Below are positions 13,385-21,350 of a stretch of DNA of 23,562 nucleotides, one piece after another. The notes under the pieces were generated by a model. The model worked only from the letters and a program-made list of their open reading frames with translations. It made no database searches and had not been told where the DNA came from. Position numbers and translations under genes: made by a program. The DNA lies in assembly GCA_964394905.1 (NCBI GenBank), contig CAYMZF010000010.1:1-23562 (forward strand), written 5' to 3'. Each line of letters begins with the position of its first letter. The stretch's first letter is position 1. This stretch comes from GCA-002840305 sp964394905 (GTDB lineage: Bacteria; Patescibacteriota; Patescibacteriia; Patescibacteriales; UBA12465).

Positions 13385-15907
13385 ATGAATCTAACTAATC
13401 AAATTATTGAGGAAGGTGAAATTGTTGCTCAACAAAATTCAACCTACATAAGTTGGTTGATTTTTTCAGGTGTTTTAATAGTCGTTCTTCTTTTGATTAG
13501 ATATATTATAAAATACTTTTCTATTCGTAATAAAGATAACAATAATGTTATCTTTTTAGTTAAATTACCGAAAGAAAAACCTAAAGACAAAGATAAAGAT
13601 GTTACTGTTCAACAATTACGGGAAGAAATAGCGGCTGGAGAAACTATTTTTGCCAGTATTGGAGGTTTGCGAGCTAAACGAGGCTTTATGGCTTGGTTAT
13701 ATGGACGAGATGATAATTTTTCTTTTGAAATAGTGGCTAATAAAGGAAAAATTTCTTTTTATGTTTCCGCTCCGCACGATAAGGCTTTGTATTTAGAGCA
13801 ACAAATTCATGCCTATTATCCCGAAGCTTCCATTGAACCGGTCGATGATTATAACGCTTTTAATCCTCAAGGTAATATTTTAGCCGGTTATTTTAAAACT
13901 ACTCGTAGTTTTATTTTTCCTTTTTTAGATTATACCGATATGAATTCTGATCCGATGAATTCTCTGATTAATGTTATGTCTAAATTGGAAATTGATGATA
14001 GTATTGCCGTTCAATATGTGGTTAGAAGCGCTAAAAAGAAATGGCATAGTAAATTAAAAAATGCCGTTTTGGAAGCTTACAAAAAGAAAGATGTTAATCG
14101 GATGTTTAAAATAAGTAATTCTGTTTTTCAAAATGCGATTAATTTTTTTGTTTATGATATTCTATTAGGATTTTTTGATATGGGTCGAGATGATAAAAAA
14201 GATGCCATTAATCCCGGTCCGGTTAAAGAATTAACCGAGAAAGAAAAAGAAATGTTAAAAAAAATGGAAGAAAAAAATTCTAAATCCGGTTTGGATGTTA
14301 ATTTGAGAATTGTGGTCAGTTCCAAAACCATGGAAAAAACTAAACTATCTTTTGATAATATTACCAGTGCTTACAGTGAATATAACTATTATCAATACGG
14401 AAATTCGTTTAAAAAAATAATAAAAAGCAATCAAAAAAGTATTATTAATCATTTTATTTATCGTCGTTTTATCGAACGTCAGGGTTTTATTTTAAATACT
14501 CAAGAATTGGTTAGTATGTATCATTTTCCTTTATCACGAACTGAAACTCCTAATATTGATTGGTTAATTTCTAAGACCGCTCCGGTGCCTAATAACGTTC
14601 CGACTGAGGGAACTTTATTGGGTTATAATTTATTTAGAGGAATAAAAACCGATGTCTTTATTAAAGATATTGATCGTCGTCGTCATATGTATATTGTCGG
14701 TAAATCCGGTACCGGTAAATCAGTCTTATTAAATAATTTAGCCATTCAAGATATAAAAAACGGTCATGGGGTTTGCGTTATGGATCCGAACGGTGATTTA
14801 ATTGAAGATATTTTAAATCGTATTCCACCGGAACGAGCCGAAGATGTAATTATTTTTTCTCCGGCTGACATTAAACGTCCGATCGGTTTAAATTTATTGG
14901 AATATGATCCTCGTTATCCGGAACAAAAAACTTTTGTAATCAATGAGCTGATTGGAATTTTTGATAAATTATATGATTTAAAAGCTACCGGAGGTCCGAT
15001 GTTTGAACAATACATGAGAAATGCTTTACTTTTAATTATGGATAGTCCCGAAACCGGTTCAACTTTGATGGAAGTTTCCAAAGTTTTGGCTGATGAAAAT
15101 TTTCGTCGAATGAAATTAAATTTATGTAAAAATACTACTGTAGTTGATTTTTGGCGTAAAGAAGCGGAAAAGGCCGGGGGAGAAGCGGCTTTAGCCAATA
15201 TGGTTCCTTATATCACTTCTAAATTAACTCCATTTATATCAAATGATATGATGATGCCGATAATCGGTCAACAAAACAGCGCTTTTAATTTTAGAGATAT
15301 AATGGACAGTAATAAAATATTAATGGTTGATTTACCGAAAGGAGCTATCGGGGAAACTAACGCTTATTTATTGGGTATGATTATTGTCGGTAAAATTTTA
15401 ATGGCGGCCTTATCCAGAACCGATATTTCGCAAGAAGAACGAAAAGATTTTTATTTATATATTGATGAGTTTCAAAACTTTACCACTGATTCCATTTGTC
15501 AGATTTTATCAGAAGCTCGAAAATACGCTTTGTGTTTAAATATTGCTCATCAATATATCGGACAATTAAACAAAGGACAAGATACTAAAATTAAAGAAGC
15601 AGTTTTTGGTAATGTCGGTACTATGGTAAGTTTTAGAGTTGGTTCAGAAGATGCCGAGTTTTTGGTTAAAGAATTTTCTCCGGTATTTAATGAATATGAT
15701 TTGGTAAACGTCGGTCGTGGCGGTTTTGCTAAATTACTAGTTGACGGTCAAACTGTCAGACCTTTTTCCTTACAAACTATTTGGCCACTTATGGGTGAAT
15801 ACAAAGAAGGAATGGCTAAAAATATCAGAGAATTGAGTCGTTTAAAATATGGTCGTGATCGCAGTATAATTGTAAGCGAAATTGAACAACGAAATATTAT
15901 TGAGTAA
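13385..15907 (+). CDS. VirD4/TraG-like membrane ATPase (type IV secretion coupling-type)
   Basis: 840 residues. One transmembrane helix (about 22-43) anchors the protein; residues about 75-400 form an N-terminal domain I cannot name beyond its recurrence in candidate-phylum homologues. The ATPase core begins after RRRHMYIV: Walker A GKSGTGKS (439-446), Walker B-like ILMVDLPKG (about 648-656), and LYIDEFQNF (about 690-698), whose DEFQ replaces the DE of related motors. SEARKYALCLNIAHQYIGQL follows, the sensor region typical of VirD4/TraG/TraD and HerA-FtsK relatives. By family knowledge it forms a hexamer at the membrane that moves DNA or protein. No VirB4, relaxase or channel genes are in the window, so the transport partner is unknown. 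A small charged protein is encoded 3 bases upstream and uppP 23 bases downstream. Confidence 0.85.
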   Translation: MNLTNQIIEEGEIVAQQNSTYISWLIFSGVLIVVLLLIRYIIKYFSIRNKDNNNVIFLVKLPKEKPKDKDKDVTVQQLREEIAAGETIFASIGGLRAKRGFMAWLYGRDDNFSFEIVANKGKISFYVSAPHDKALYLEQQIHAYYPEASIEPVDDYNAFNPQGNILAGYFKTTRSFIFPFLDYTDMNSDPMNSLINVMSKLEIDDSIAVQYVVRSAKKKWHSKLKNAVLEAYKKKDVNRMFKISNSVFQNAINFFVYDILLGFFDMGRDDKKDAINPGPVKELTEKEKEMLKKMEEKNSKSGLDVNLRIVVSSKTMEKTKLSFDNITSAYSEYNYYQYGNSFKKIIKSNQKSIINHFIYRRFIERQGFILNTQELVSMYHFPLSRTETPNIDWLISKTAPVPNNVPTEGTLLGYNLFRGIKTDVFIKDIDRRRHMYIVGKSGTGKSVLLNNLAIQDIKNGHGVCVMDPNGDLIEDILNRIPPERAEDVIIFSPADIKRPIGLNLLEYDPRYPEQKTFVINELIGIFDKLYDLKATGGPMFEQYMRNALLLIMDSPETGSTLMEVSKVLADENFRRMKLNLCKNTTVVDFWRKEAEKAGGEAALANMVPYITSKLTPFISNDMMMPIIGQQNSAFNFRDIMDSNKILMVDLPKGAIGETNAYLLGMIIVGKILMAALSRTDISQEERKDFYLYIDEFQNFTTDSICQILSEARKYALCLNIAHQYIGQLNKGQDTKIKEAVFGNVGTMVSFRVGSEDAEFLVKEFSPVFNEYDLVNVGRGGFAKLLVDGQTVRPFSLQTIWPLMGEYKEGMAKNIRELSRLKYGRDRSIIVSEIEQRNIIE

Positions 15908-15930
15908 ATTTAATCTATTAATATATTTAT

Positions 15931-16752
15931 ATGGAATTAGCTTTTTTTAAAAGTATTATTTTAGGTGTTATTCAGGGGTTTACTGAATTTTTACCAATTT
16001 CTTCTACCGCTCATCTTATTTTGGGAACTAAATTATTAAATTTAGATTCCAGTGAATTTATTAAGAGCTTTATAATAATAATTCAATTTGCTTCTATTTT
16101 GGCGGTAATTATTTTGTATTGGAAAAAAATATGGAGTAGTTTTGAGTATATAAAAAAATTAGTGGTGGCCTTTATTCCTACCGCTATTTTAGGATTACTG
16201 GGCTATAAATTAGTTAAGACTTTATTTCAAGAAAGTTTAGGTATTATCGCTTTAGCTTTATTTTTGGGAGGTATTATAATTATTATTTTAGAAAAGATCT
16301 ATAAAAAAAAGAATGGGACAATTACAGAACTAAATAATGCTGAGAAAGGCATTAAAAACATGGATGATATAAAAGACATCTCCTATAAACAATGCTTCGT
16401 TATCGGCGTTTTTCAGGCCCTGGCAATGATTCCGGGAGTTTCTAGATCCGCTGCCACCATTATGGGGGGATTATCCTTAGGTATTTCTCGTTCAGCTATT
16501 GTAGAGTTTTCTTTTTTATTAGCCATTCCAACTATGTTAGCCGCTTCATCTTTAGATTTACTTAAAACCGGATTTGCTTTTACAACCAATGAACTTATCT
16601 TTTTAATTATTGGTTGTGTAACTTCTTTTATTGTTGCTTGGTTTAGTATTAAATTTTTATTGAATTTTGTTAAAAAAAATAATTTTACAGTTTTTGGTTG
16701 GTATCGTATTGTTCTAGGTATTATTATTTTAGCGGTAGTTTACATTTTTTAA
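15931..16752 (+). CDS. uppP: Undecaprenyl-diphosphatase UppP (BacA family)
   Basis: 273 residues, a usual length, with about seven membrane helices. It removes a phosphate from undecaprenyl diphosphate so that the lipid carrier can be reused for peptidoglycan and surface polysaccharide. The two signature motifs are present: QGFTEFLPISSTAHL (15-29), containing the QxxxE element, and PGVSRSAAT (168-176), with the catalytic Ser and Arg. The middle loop (about 125-150) is hydrophilic and variable, as in relatives. It is the last gene of the ferredoxin-ATPase unit and ends at the palindromic terminator at 16807. It would serve the glycan genes at 2336-11021, although not cotranscribed with them. 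By loss of the carrier-recycling bottleneck the family confers bacitracin resistance when overexpressed. Confidence 0.95.
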   Translation: MELAFFKSIILGVIQGFTEFLPISSTAHLILGTKLLNLDSSEFIKSFIIIIQFASILAVIILYWKKIWSSFEYIKKLVVAFIPTAILGLLGYKLVKTLFQESLGIIALALFLGGIIIIILEKIYKKKNGTITELNNAEKGIKNMDDIKDISYKQCFVIGVFQALAMIPGVSRSAATIMGGLSLGISRSAIVEFSFLLAIPTMLAASSLDLLKTGFAFTTNELIFLIIGCVTSFIVAWFSIKFLLNFVKKNNFTVFGWYRIVLGIIILAVVYIF

Positions 16753-16806
16753 TTTTAAATGAATAAATACTAAAAAATTTAAAATAAAAAATAAAATATA
16801 AAGTTA

Positions 16807-16842
16807 AACAAAAAAGACTATTTTAAAATAGTCTTTTTTGTT
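16807..16842. terminator. 36-bp perfect palindrome, bidirectional terminator
   Basis: AAC followed by six A and GACTATTTT is mirrored exactly by AAAATAGTC, six T and GTT. The stem core GACTATTTTAAAATAGTC is flanked by A and T runs on both sides, so it can end transcription from uppP (plus) and from rplA (minus), which converge here. Confidence 0.9.
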
Positions 16843-16860
16843 ATTTGATTGATCTATATA

Positions 16861-17508
16861 TTATAAGGATATTTTAATGCCTGGTCCCATAGTGGCATTA
16901 AGGCTTAAATTTTTAATATAAATACCTTTAGAAGAAGCTGGTTTAACTTTTTTTATAGCTTCAATTAAGGTTTTTAAATTTTCTTCTAATTTTTGATTAT
17001 CAAAACTTACTTTTCCGATAATAGCATGAACATTTCCGGTATCATCGTTTTTAAAACTGATTTTTCCTTTTTTTAATTCCAAAACAGCTTTGACCGGATT
17101 ATTAGTTACTGTTTCATTTTTAGGAGAAGGCATTAAACCTCGAGTACCTAAAATTTTAGCGATCTTGGCTAAATTTTTCATCATATCAATTTCAGCTACC
17201 GCGATTTCAAAATCGGTTTTTTCGGTTTTTTTAATTTCTTCAATTAAATCATCTCCACCGACTAAATCAGCTCCGGCTTCTTTAACAGCAGCTACTTTAT
17301 CAGCTGAAACGAAAGCGGCTATTTTAACGGTTTTACCGGTTCCGTGAGGTAAACTAACAGCTGATCTAACTTGTTGATCGCCTTTTTTAGGATCAATACC
17401 TAAACGGAAATGAGCTTCTATAGAAGCGTCAAATTTAGCTTTTTTTAAAGTTTTACATAATTCAACCGCTTCACCGATTGAATAACTTTTGTTTTTATCA
17501 AATTCCAT
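16861..17508 (-). CDS. rplA: Ribosomal protein uL1
   Basis: 215 residues against about 230 in most bacteria. It forms the L1 stalk that helps release deacylated tRNA, and it is the classic autoregulator of its own operon. Recognisable are KFDASIEAHFRLGIDPKKGD (about 25-44), QQVRSAVSLPHGTGK (45-59), GTRGLMPSPKNETV (about 122-135) and the C-terminal segment ending NATMGPGIKI. The usual 15 or so N-terminal residues (MAKRGKKY...) are missing. This is not a mis-called start: an in-frame TAA lies five codons upstream with no start codon in between. It is last in the secE-nusG-rplK-rplA unit, 49 bases after rplK, and the gap holds a probable L1 binding site. rplJ and rplL, often next, are absent. 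Confidence 0.97.
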   Translation of the reverse strand: MEFDKNKSYSIGEAVELCKTLKKAKFDASIEAHFRLGIDPKKGDQQVRSAVSLPHGTGKTVKIAAFVSADKVAAVKEAGADLVGGDDLIEEIKKTEKTDFEIAVAEIDMMKNLAKIAKILGTRGLMPSPKNETVTNNPVKAVLELKKGKISFKNDDTGNVHAIIGKVSFDNQKLEENLKTLIEAIKKVKPASSKGIYIKNLSLNATMGPGIKISL

Positions 17509-17519
17509 ATTTTTTTGTA

Positions 17520-17549
17520 GTGGTTATAACGGATAAATCCTCCCACCTT
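17520..17549 (-). promoter_or_regulatory. Probable L1-binding 23S rRNA mimic (autoregulatory site)
   Basis: In the mRNA sense this reads AAGGTGGGAGGA, loop TTTA, TCCGTTATAACCAC. GTGG pairs with CCAC, and GGA with TCC, separated by an asymmetric internal loop: GA on the 5' side, seven bases on the 3' side. From memory, the 23S rRNA L1 site (helices 76-78) has the same plan: GGUGG, then GA, then GCC on one strand; a short helix end, then GAAAUA, then CCACC on the other. The element ends 11 bases before the rplA start, so bound L1 should block rplA translation. Confidence 0.65.
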
Positions 17550-17557
17550 AATTATAT

Positions 17558-17980
17558 TTATTTTATTTCTACTCCCATTTGTCTAGCAGTACCAGCTATT
17601 ACTTTCATAGCTTGTTCGACATCATCTGTATTTAAATCATTCATTTTTACTTTAGCTATTTCAGCTAATTGTTCTTTAGTTAAAGAACCTACTTTTTGAC
17701 TTAAAGGTTTGCTTGATCCCTTAGCAATTTTAGCGTATTTTTTAATCAACTCCGAAGCTGGAGGTGATTTCATGATAAAACTGAAAGTTTTATCTTCGTA
17801 AACACTAATTTCTACGGGAACAACTTCACCCATTCGATCTCGGGTAGCGTCATTAAATTTAGAACAGAAATCTTGAATGTTCAAGCCATGTTGACCCAAG
17901 GCCGGTCCGACTGGAGGGGCAGGGTTAGCTTGGCCGGCATTAATCTGTAATTTTATTTTGGTTAATATTTTTTTGGCCAT
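17558..17980 (-). CDS. rplK: Ribosomal protein uL11
   Basis: 140 residues, the usual length, when read from the ATG at 17980-17978. The open frame extends 12 codons further upstream (MWLASQIILINN), but family alignments begin with MAKKI, so the internal ATG is chosen. It binds the GTPase-associated region of 23S rRNA. IKLQINAGQANPAPPVGPAL (8-27) and GQHGLNIQDFC are the diagnostic Pro-rich N-terminal segment. The C-terminal RNA-binding domain is complete, ending GTARQMGVEIK. It lies 53 bases after nusG; that gap contains a small AACCA/TGGTT hairpin with no clear role. Confidence 0.97.
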   Translation of the reverse strand: MAKKILTKIKLQINAGQANPAPPVGPALGQHGLNIQDFCSKFNDATRDRMGEVVPVEISVYEDKTFSFIMKSPPASELIKKYAKIAKGSSKPLSQKVGSLTKEQLAEIAKVKMNDLNTDDVEQAMKVIAGTARQMGVEIK

Positions 17981-18033
17981 ATTATTTATTAATATAATTT
18001 GAGAAGCCAACCACAAAAATGGTTATCAAATTA

Positions 18034-18579
18034 TTATATTTTTTTAATTTGTAAAAAATCTAATTCTACCGGAGTTTCTCGACCGAACATTGAAACGTTA
18101 ACTTTTATTTTTCCTTTAGCTTCATCAATATTAGTTACTTTACCTTCAAAGTTTTTAAAAGGTCCGTCGTTTATTTTAACTGTTTCACCGATAATAATAT
18201 CAATTTTGAATTTTGGTTCTTCAACCCCCATTCTTTTCATTAAGGACTGAACTTCTTTTTCGCTGATTGGAGTTGGTAGGGTACCGACACCGATAAAACC
18301 GGTAACATTAGGTGTATTTCTAACTACATACCATGATTCATCGGTTACAATCATTTCCACTAAAACATAACCGGGAAATATTTTTTCTTCAATAATCTTT
18401 CTTTTTCCGTTTTTAATTTTAATCTTTTTTTCAATTGGAACCAAAACATTAAAAATTTTGTCTCCGGCATCTAGAGTTTCAATTCTTTGTTTTAAATTAT
18501 GAGCAACATTTTCTTCATAACCAGAATAAGTATGTAGAACATACCAACGACGTCCTTGATTTAAATTTTGTTTAGCCAT
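18034..18579 (-). CDS. nusG: Transcription elongation/antitermination factor NusG
   Basis: 181 residues, typical for the family. The NGN domain (about 10-115) begins RRWYVLHTYSGYEENVAHNL and includes KIFPGYVLVEMIVTDESWYV and the conserved NTPNVTGFIG. A linker follows, then the KOW domain (about 127-178) with INDGPFKNFEGKVTNID and a final VELDFLQIKKI. It binds RNA polymerase over the clamp to suppress pausing and can join transcription to the leading ribosome through S10 or to Rho. It is 12 bases downstream of secE, in the standard order secE-nusG-rplK-rplA. There is no insertion domain between NGN and KOW. No Shine-Dalgarno precedes the start. Confidence 0.97.
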   Translation of the reverse strand: MAKQNLNQGRRWYVLHTYSGYEENVAHNLKQRIETLDAGDKIFNVLVPIEKKIKIKNGKRKIIEEKIFPGYVLVEMIVTDESWYVVRNTPNVTGFIGVGTLPTPISEKEVQSLMKRMGVEEPKFKIDIIIGETVKINDGPFKNFEGKVTNIDEAKGKIKVNVSMFGRETPVELDFLQIKKI

Positions 18580-18591
18580 ATTTAATTATTG

Positions 18592-18774
18592 TTATTTCAT
18601 TAAGGATTTTAATCCTAAATTAAAAATATAATCAAAACCACCTAAAACAATAGCTACTAATAGACTAATAGCGATAACTAAAAAAGAATAACGGTAAGTT
18701 TCTTTTTTAGTCGGCCAAGTAACCTTTTTTATTTCGATGATTGATTCTTTGATGTAATTACTAAATTTTCCCAT
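18592..18774 (-). CDS. secE: Preprotein translocase subunit SecE
   Basis: 60 residues, the short single-helix form seen in most bacteria other than enterics. It clamps SecY in the SecYEG channel. The amphipathic cytoplasmic helix NYIKESIIEIKKVTWPTKKE (about 6-25) carries the conserved KVxWP element and is followed by one membrane helix (about 29-51). It opens the secE-nusG-rplK-rplA unit, with nusG starting 12 bases after its stop. The promoter at 18842-18814 precedes it. The start codon follows an A/T run with no Shine-Dalgarno. Confidence 0.95.
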   Translation of the reverse strand: MGKFSNYIKESIIEIKKVTWPTKKETYRYSFLVIAISLLVAIVLGGFDYIFNLGLKSLMK

Positions 18775-18813
18775 AAAATTAAATTAAAAACAGCCAATTT
18801 TGGCTACGAATAT

Positions 18814-18842
18814 ATGATAATAAATAAAGAGAGAAGTGTCAA
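18814..18842 (-). promoter_or_regulatory. Sigma-70-type promoter for secE-nusG-rplK-rplA
   Basis: Minus strand: perfect TTGACA (18842-18837), a 17-base spacer, TATCAT (18819-18814, 5 of 6). Predicted start near 18807, about 33 bases before secE. An inverted repeat AGCCAA/TTGGCT (18792-18805) would sit at the very 5' end of the transcript, where a hairpin could protect the RNA. Confidence 0.75.
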
Positions 18843-18898
18843 GGGATAATGAATCATTAAATAAGGTCAAATAGCTTAATATTTTTAGGGTTATTTAT

Positions 18899-18927
18899 TT
18901 GATTTTTTATTTTATTTATTGTATTAT
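18899..18927 (+). promoter_or_regulatory. Probable promoter for the membrane protein-rsmI-metG unit
   Basis: TTGATT (18899-18904, 4 of 6), a 17-base spacer and TATTAT (18922-18927, 5 of 6). Predicted start near 18934, about 40 bases before the ATG at 18973. This placement argues against a TTG start at 18919. Confidence 0.5.
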
Positions 18928-18972
18928 TATACTGTTATAAATAAAAAAATATCTAATAATTCATATAATTAT

Positions 18973-20667
18973 ATGGTTAGCCCTTATTTAGTAAAAAAGA
19001 AAGAAGAGGTTTTAAATATGAATACCGAAGCTAAAAGACTTTTTCAGTTGATATACAAAAAAAAGATAAGCTCAGACAGTAAGGATGAATCCGAAAAAAT
19101 AATCGTTTCAGATATGGTTTCCAAATTGTCTTTTGTTTATGAAAAAATAAGAAACACGGTTGATTATGAAGACGAATACTTACTTAGAAAAAATGCTATT
19201 AAGCGTATTTTTAAACGTCAAGTAATGGTGGAGGGAATTCTAAAAGATTTAGAAGGAAAAGAATTGTCTATTCAATTATTAACCGAATTAATTCAAGCCG
19301 GTTATCTAAAAAACAATACTGTTCCAGAAAGAAAGATTGAAGAAATAGCCATTATTTTAGACAAATATATTAAACTAAAAAACTATAGTTTCGCTAAAGA
19401 AAAATTTTTCTTTTTTCCTTTAAATTTAAAAAAAAGTAAAAAAAGAACCAATAAATCACAAAATATTTTAGCTAATTGGATAATATCATTAGCCGCTTCG
19501 GAAATAGAAGAAAATTTAGCCAAAGATGATGTTTCTCAAGAAATAATCAATGACGCTTTTGATATTTTAAAAGGTAATATAAAACTACCGCGTGATTTGC
19601 CGTATGAAGATGATTTAGATATTCAAATTTATTTAGGCATGGTCAGAAATTTTTTAAATTATGATACCGATTTGTTAAGCTTTACTGTTTTTAAATATTA
19701 TAATAAAAATTGGTCAAAAATAACTGATCAAGAGATTGAAGAAATTGCCGATAAAATTGATGTTTTATATTTGGCTATTTCACAACAATTAGAACATCCT
19801 TTAATCAAACAAATAGATAAAATAACCAAAACTTATTCTTTATACTATTCAATTTTAAAAGAAGTCGTTGAAGAAAATCCGATAAAAATTTATGATCAGG
19901 CTCTTAATAACAATAAAAGCTTCATTAATATTATAAAAGAAACTTGCGAAAAAAGATTTAAAAAAATTAAAAACAAATTATGGAAATCTGGTCTTAGAAG
20001 TATTCTTTATATTTTTATAACCAAATCAATTTTTGTAATATTATTGGAAATTCCGGCGGTCAGATGGTTTGGTGAAGAAATTAATCCTTTTTCTTTGGCA
20101 ATAAATATTTCTTTTCCGGCAGTTTTATTATTTTTAATGATTTTATTTACTTGGGCTCCAGCTCAAGAAAACACTAAAAAAATTATTAAAGGAGTGGAAG
20201 AAATTGTTTATAGTGAAAAAAGACGTAAATATAATATTTTATTAATAAATCCGGCTAAGCGAAGTTTTTTAATGGATTTTATATTTAATTTATTATATTT
20301 AAGCGGTTTTGTAATAACTATTTATTTTATTATCAAATTTTTAGTCTTTATTGAGTTTAATTGGGTAAGTGTTATTATTTTTTTATTCTTCTTGATGTTT
20401 GCCAGTTTTTTCAGTTTTCGCATTAAGCGTGATATTAAAAAATATATAATTATAGAATCAAAAGAAGGTTTCTTAGGGTTTTTGTTTGATTTTTTCTATA
20501 CTCCGATAGTGGCAATGGGAAAATTTTTATCCAATAATATTTCTAAAATAAATATCTTTATCTTTGTTTTTGACTTTATCATTGAAGCTCCGTTTAAAGT
20601 TTTTGTTGAAGCTTTTAATGAGTGGTTAAAATATATGCGTGAACGAAAAGATGATTTAGTAAATTAA
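18973..20667 (+). CDS. Multipass membrane protein with large helical N-terminal domain, unknown function
   Basis: 564 residues from the ATG at 18973 (MVSPYLVKKK). An alternative ATG at 19018 has GAGG 8 bases upstream, so the start is uncertain by 15 residues; a TTG at 18919 falls inside the probable -10 box and is rejected. I recognise no named family. Residues 1-335 look soluble, helical and charged, with no motif I can assign. Four hydrophobic helices follow at about 342-365, 372-394, 433-458 and 461-482. The last 80 residues contain hydrophobic amphipathic stretches (GFLFDFFYTPIVAMGKF, FVFDFIIEAPFKVFVEAF) that may be re-entrant. No Shine-Dalgarno precedes the chosen start. rsmI begins 5 bases after the stop. 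The context (translation genes) does not reveal its job. Confidence 0.7.
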   Translation: MVSPYLVKKKEEVLNMNTEAKRLFQLIYKKKISSDSKDESEKIIVSDMVSKLSFVYEKIRNTVDYEDEYLLRKNAIKRIFKRQVMVEGILKDLEGKELSIQLLTELIQAGYLKNNTVPERKIEEIAIILDKYIKLKNYSFAKEKFFFFPLNLKKSKKRTNKSQNILANWIISLAASEIEENLAKDDVSQEIINDAFDILKGNIKLPRDLPYEDDLDIQIYLGMVRNFLNYDTDLLSFTVFKYYNKNWSKITDQEIEEIADKIDVLYLAISQQLEHPLIKQIDKITKTYSLYYSILKEVVEENPIKIYDQALNNNKSFINIIKETCEKRFKKIKNKLWKSGLRSILYIFITKSIFVILLEIPAVRWFGEEINPFSLAINISFPAVLLFLMILFTWAPAQENTKKIIKGVEEIVYSEKRRKYNILLINPAKRSFLMDFIFNLLYLSGFVITIYFIIKFLVFIEFNWVSVIIFLFFLMFASFFSFRIKRDIKKYIIIESKEGFLGFLFDFFYTPIVAMGKFLSNNISKINIFIFVFDFIIEAPFKVFVEAFNEWLKYMRERKDDLVN

Positions 20668-20672
20668 AATAT

Positions 20673-21341
20673 ATGAATTTATATATTGTAGCCACTCCTA
20701 TTGGAAATTTAGAAGATATTAGTTTTAGGGCTATTAGAATTTTAAAAGAAGTTGATTTTATTTTAAGTGAAGATACAAGGGTGACGCAAAAACTTTTACA
20801 ACATTATGCCATTAAAAAACCATTAATATCGTTTCATCATCATTCCGATAATAATAAATATCAAAAGATTCTAGATATTTTACGTGGCGGTAAATCAGTC
20901 GCCTTGGTTAGTGATGCCGGAACACCTAATATTTCCGATCCTGGCGGGGAATTAGTCGCCTATATCAGACAAAATTTACCTGAAGCTAATATTGAACCGA
21001 TTCCCGGAGCTTCCGCTATAGTTACCGCTTTATCAGTAGCTGGAATACCGGCCGATAAGTTTACTTTTTTTGGTTTTTTACCGCATAAAAAGGGTCGTCA
21101 AACCATGTTAAAAGAAATTTTAAATCATAAGTATCCGGTAGTTTTTTATGAATCCAAATATAGAGTTTTAAAATTATTACAAGAGTTAAAAGATTTAAAT
21201 TGTTCAAAAAAAATAATGATTTTTCGTGAATTAACAAAAATGTTCTATAGTTTCTATAATCAAGATTTAGATGAATTGTATAAAATATTTGAACAAGATA
21301 AAGATGCCGGTAAAGGTGAATTTACTATAATTATTTATTAA
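20673..21341 (+). CDS. rsmI: 16S rRNA (cytidine-1402-2'-O)-methyltransferase RsmI, short form
   Basis: 222 residues against about 280 in typical RsmI. It 2'-O-methylates C1402 in the decoding centre using S-adenosylmethionine. Signature segments are all present: LYIVATPIGNLEDISFRAIR (3-22), LSEDTRVTQKLL (about 33-44), ALVSDAGTPNISDPG (about 75-89), PGASAIVTALSVAGIP (about 110-125) and FFGFLPHKKGRQ (about 131-142). The protein ends soon after the VVFYES and FRELTKMF region, so the small C-terminal domain found in enteric RsmI is absent; the catalytic SAM-binding core is complete. It is 5 bases after the membrane-protein gene and 9 bases before metG, so cotranscription is likely. Confidence 0.95.
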   Translation: MNLYIVATPIGNLEDISFRAIRILKEVDFILSEDTRVTQKLLQHYAIKKPLISFHHHSDNNKYQKILDILRGGKSVALVSDAGTPNISDPGGELVAYIRQNLPEANIEPIPGASAIVTALSVAGIPADKFTFFGFLPHKKGRQTMLKEILNHKYPVVFYESKYRVLKLLQELKDLNCSKKIMIFRELTKMFYSFYNQDLDELYKIFEQDKDAGKGEFTIIIY

Positions 21342-21350
21342 ATTTTAAAT

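Noticed and set aside
14914..15198. Open frame on the minus strand inside the VirD4-like ATPase gene
   Set aside because: The opposite frame encodes the conserved ATPase core; this is an antisense shadow.
16370..16490. Slightly higher G+C patch within uppP, a possible recombination tract
   Set aside because: It coincides with the conserved PGVSRS motif region, where codon constraints are enough to explain it.
17981..18016. Twelve-codon upstream extension of rplK
   Set aside because: The family begins at MAKKI, and the extension (MWLASQIILINN) has no counterpart in uL11.
17090..18250. Plus-strand open frames opposite rplA, rplK and nusG (17090-17347, 17478-17699, 17999-18250)
   Set aside because: All lie antisense to secure ribosomal and NusG genes and read as low-complexity sequence.
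18919..18972. TTG start for the large membrane protein
   Set aside because: It falls in the probable promoter -10 box and adds a sequence (MYYYTVINKK) unlike the rest; ATG 18973 is preferred.
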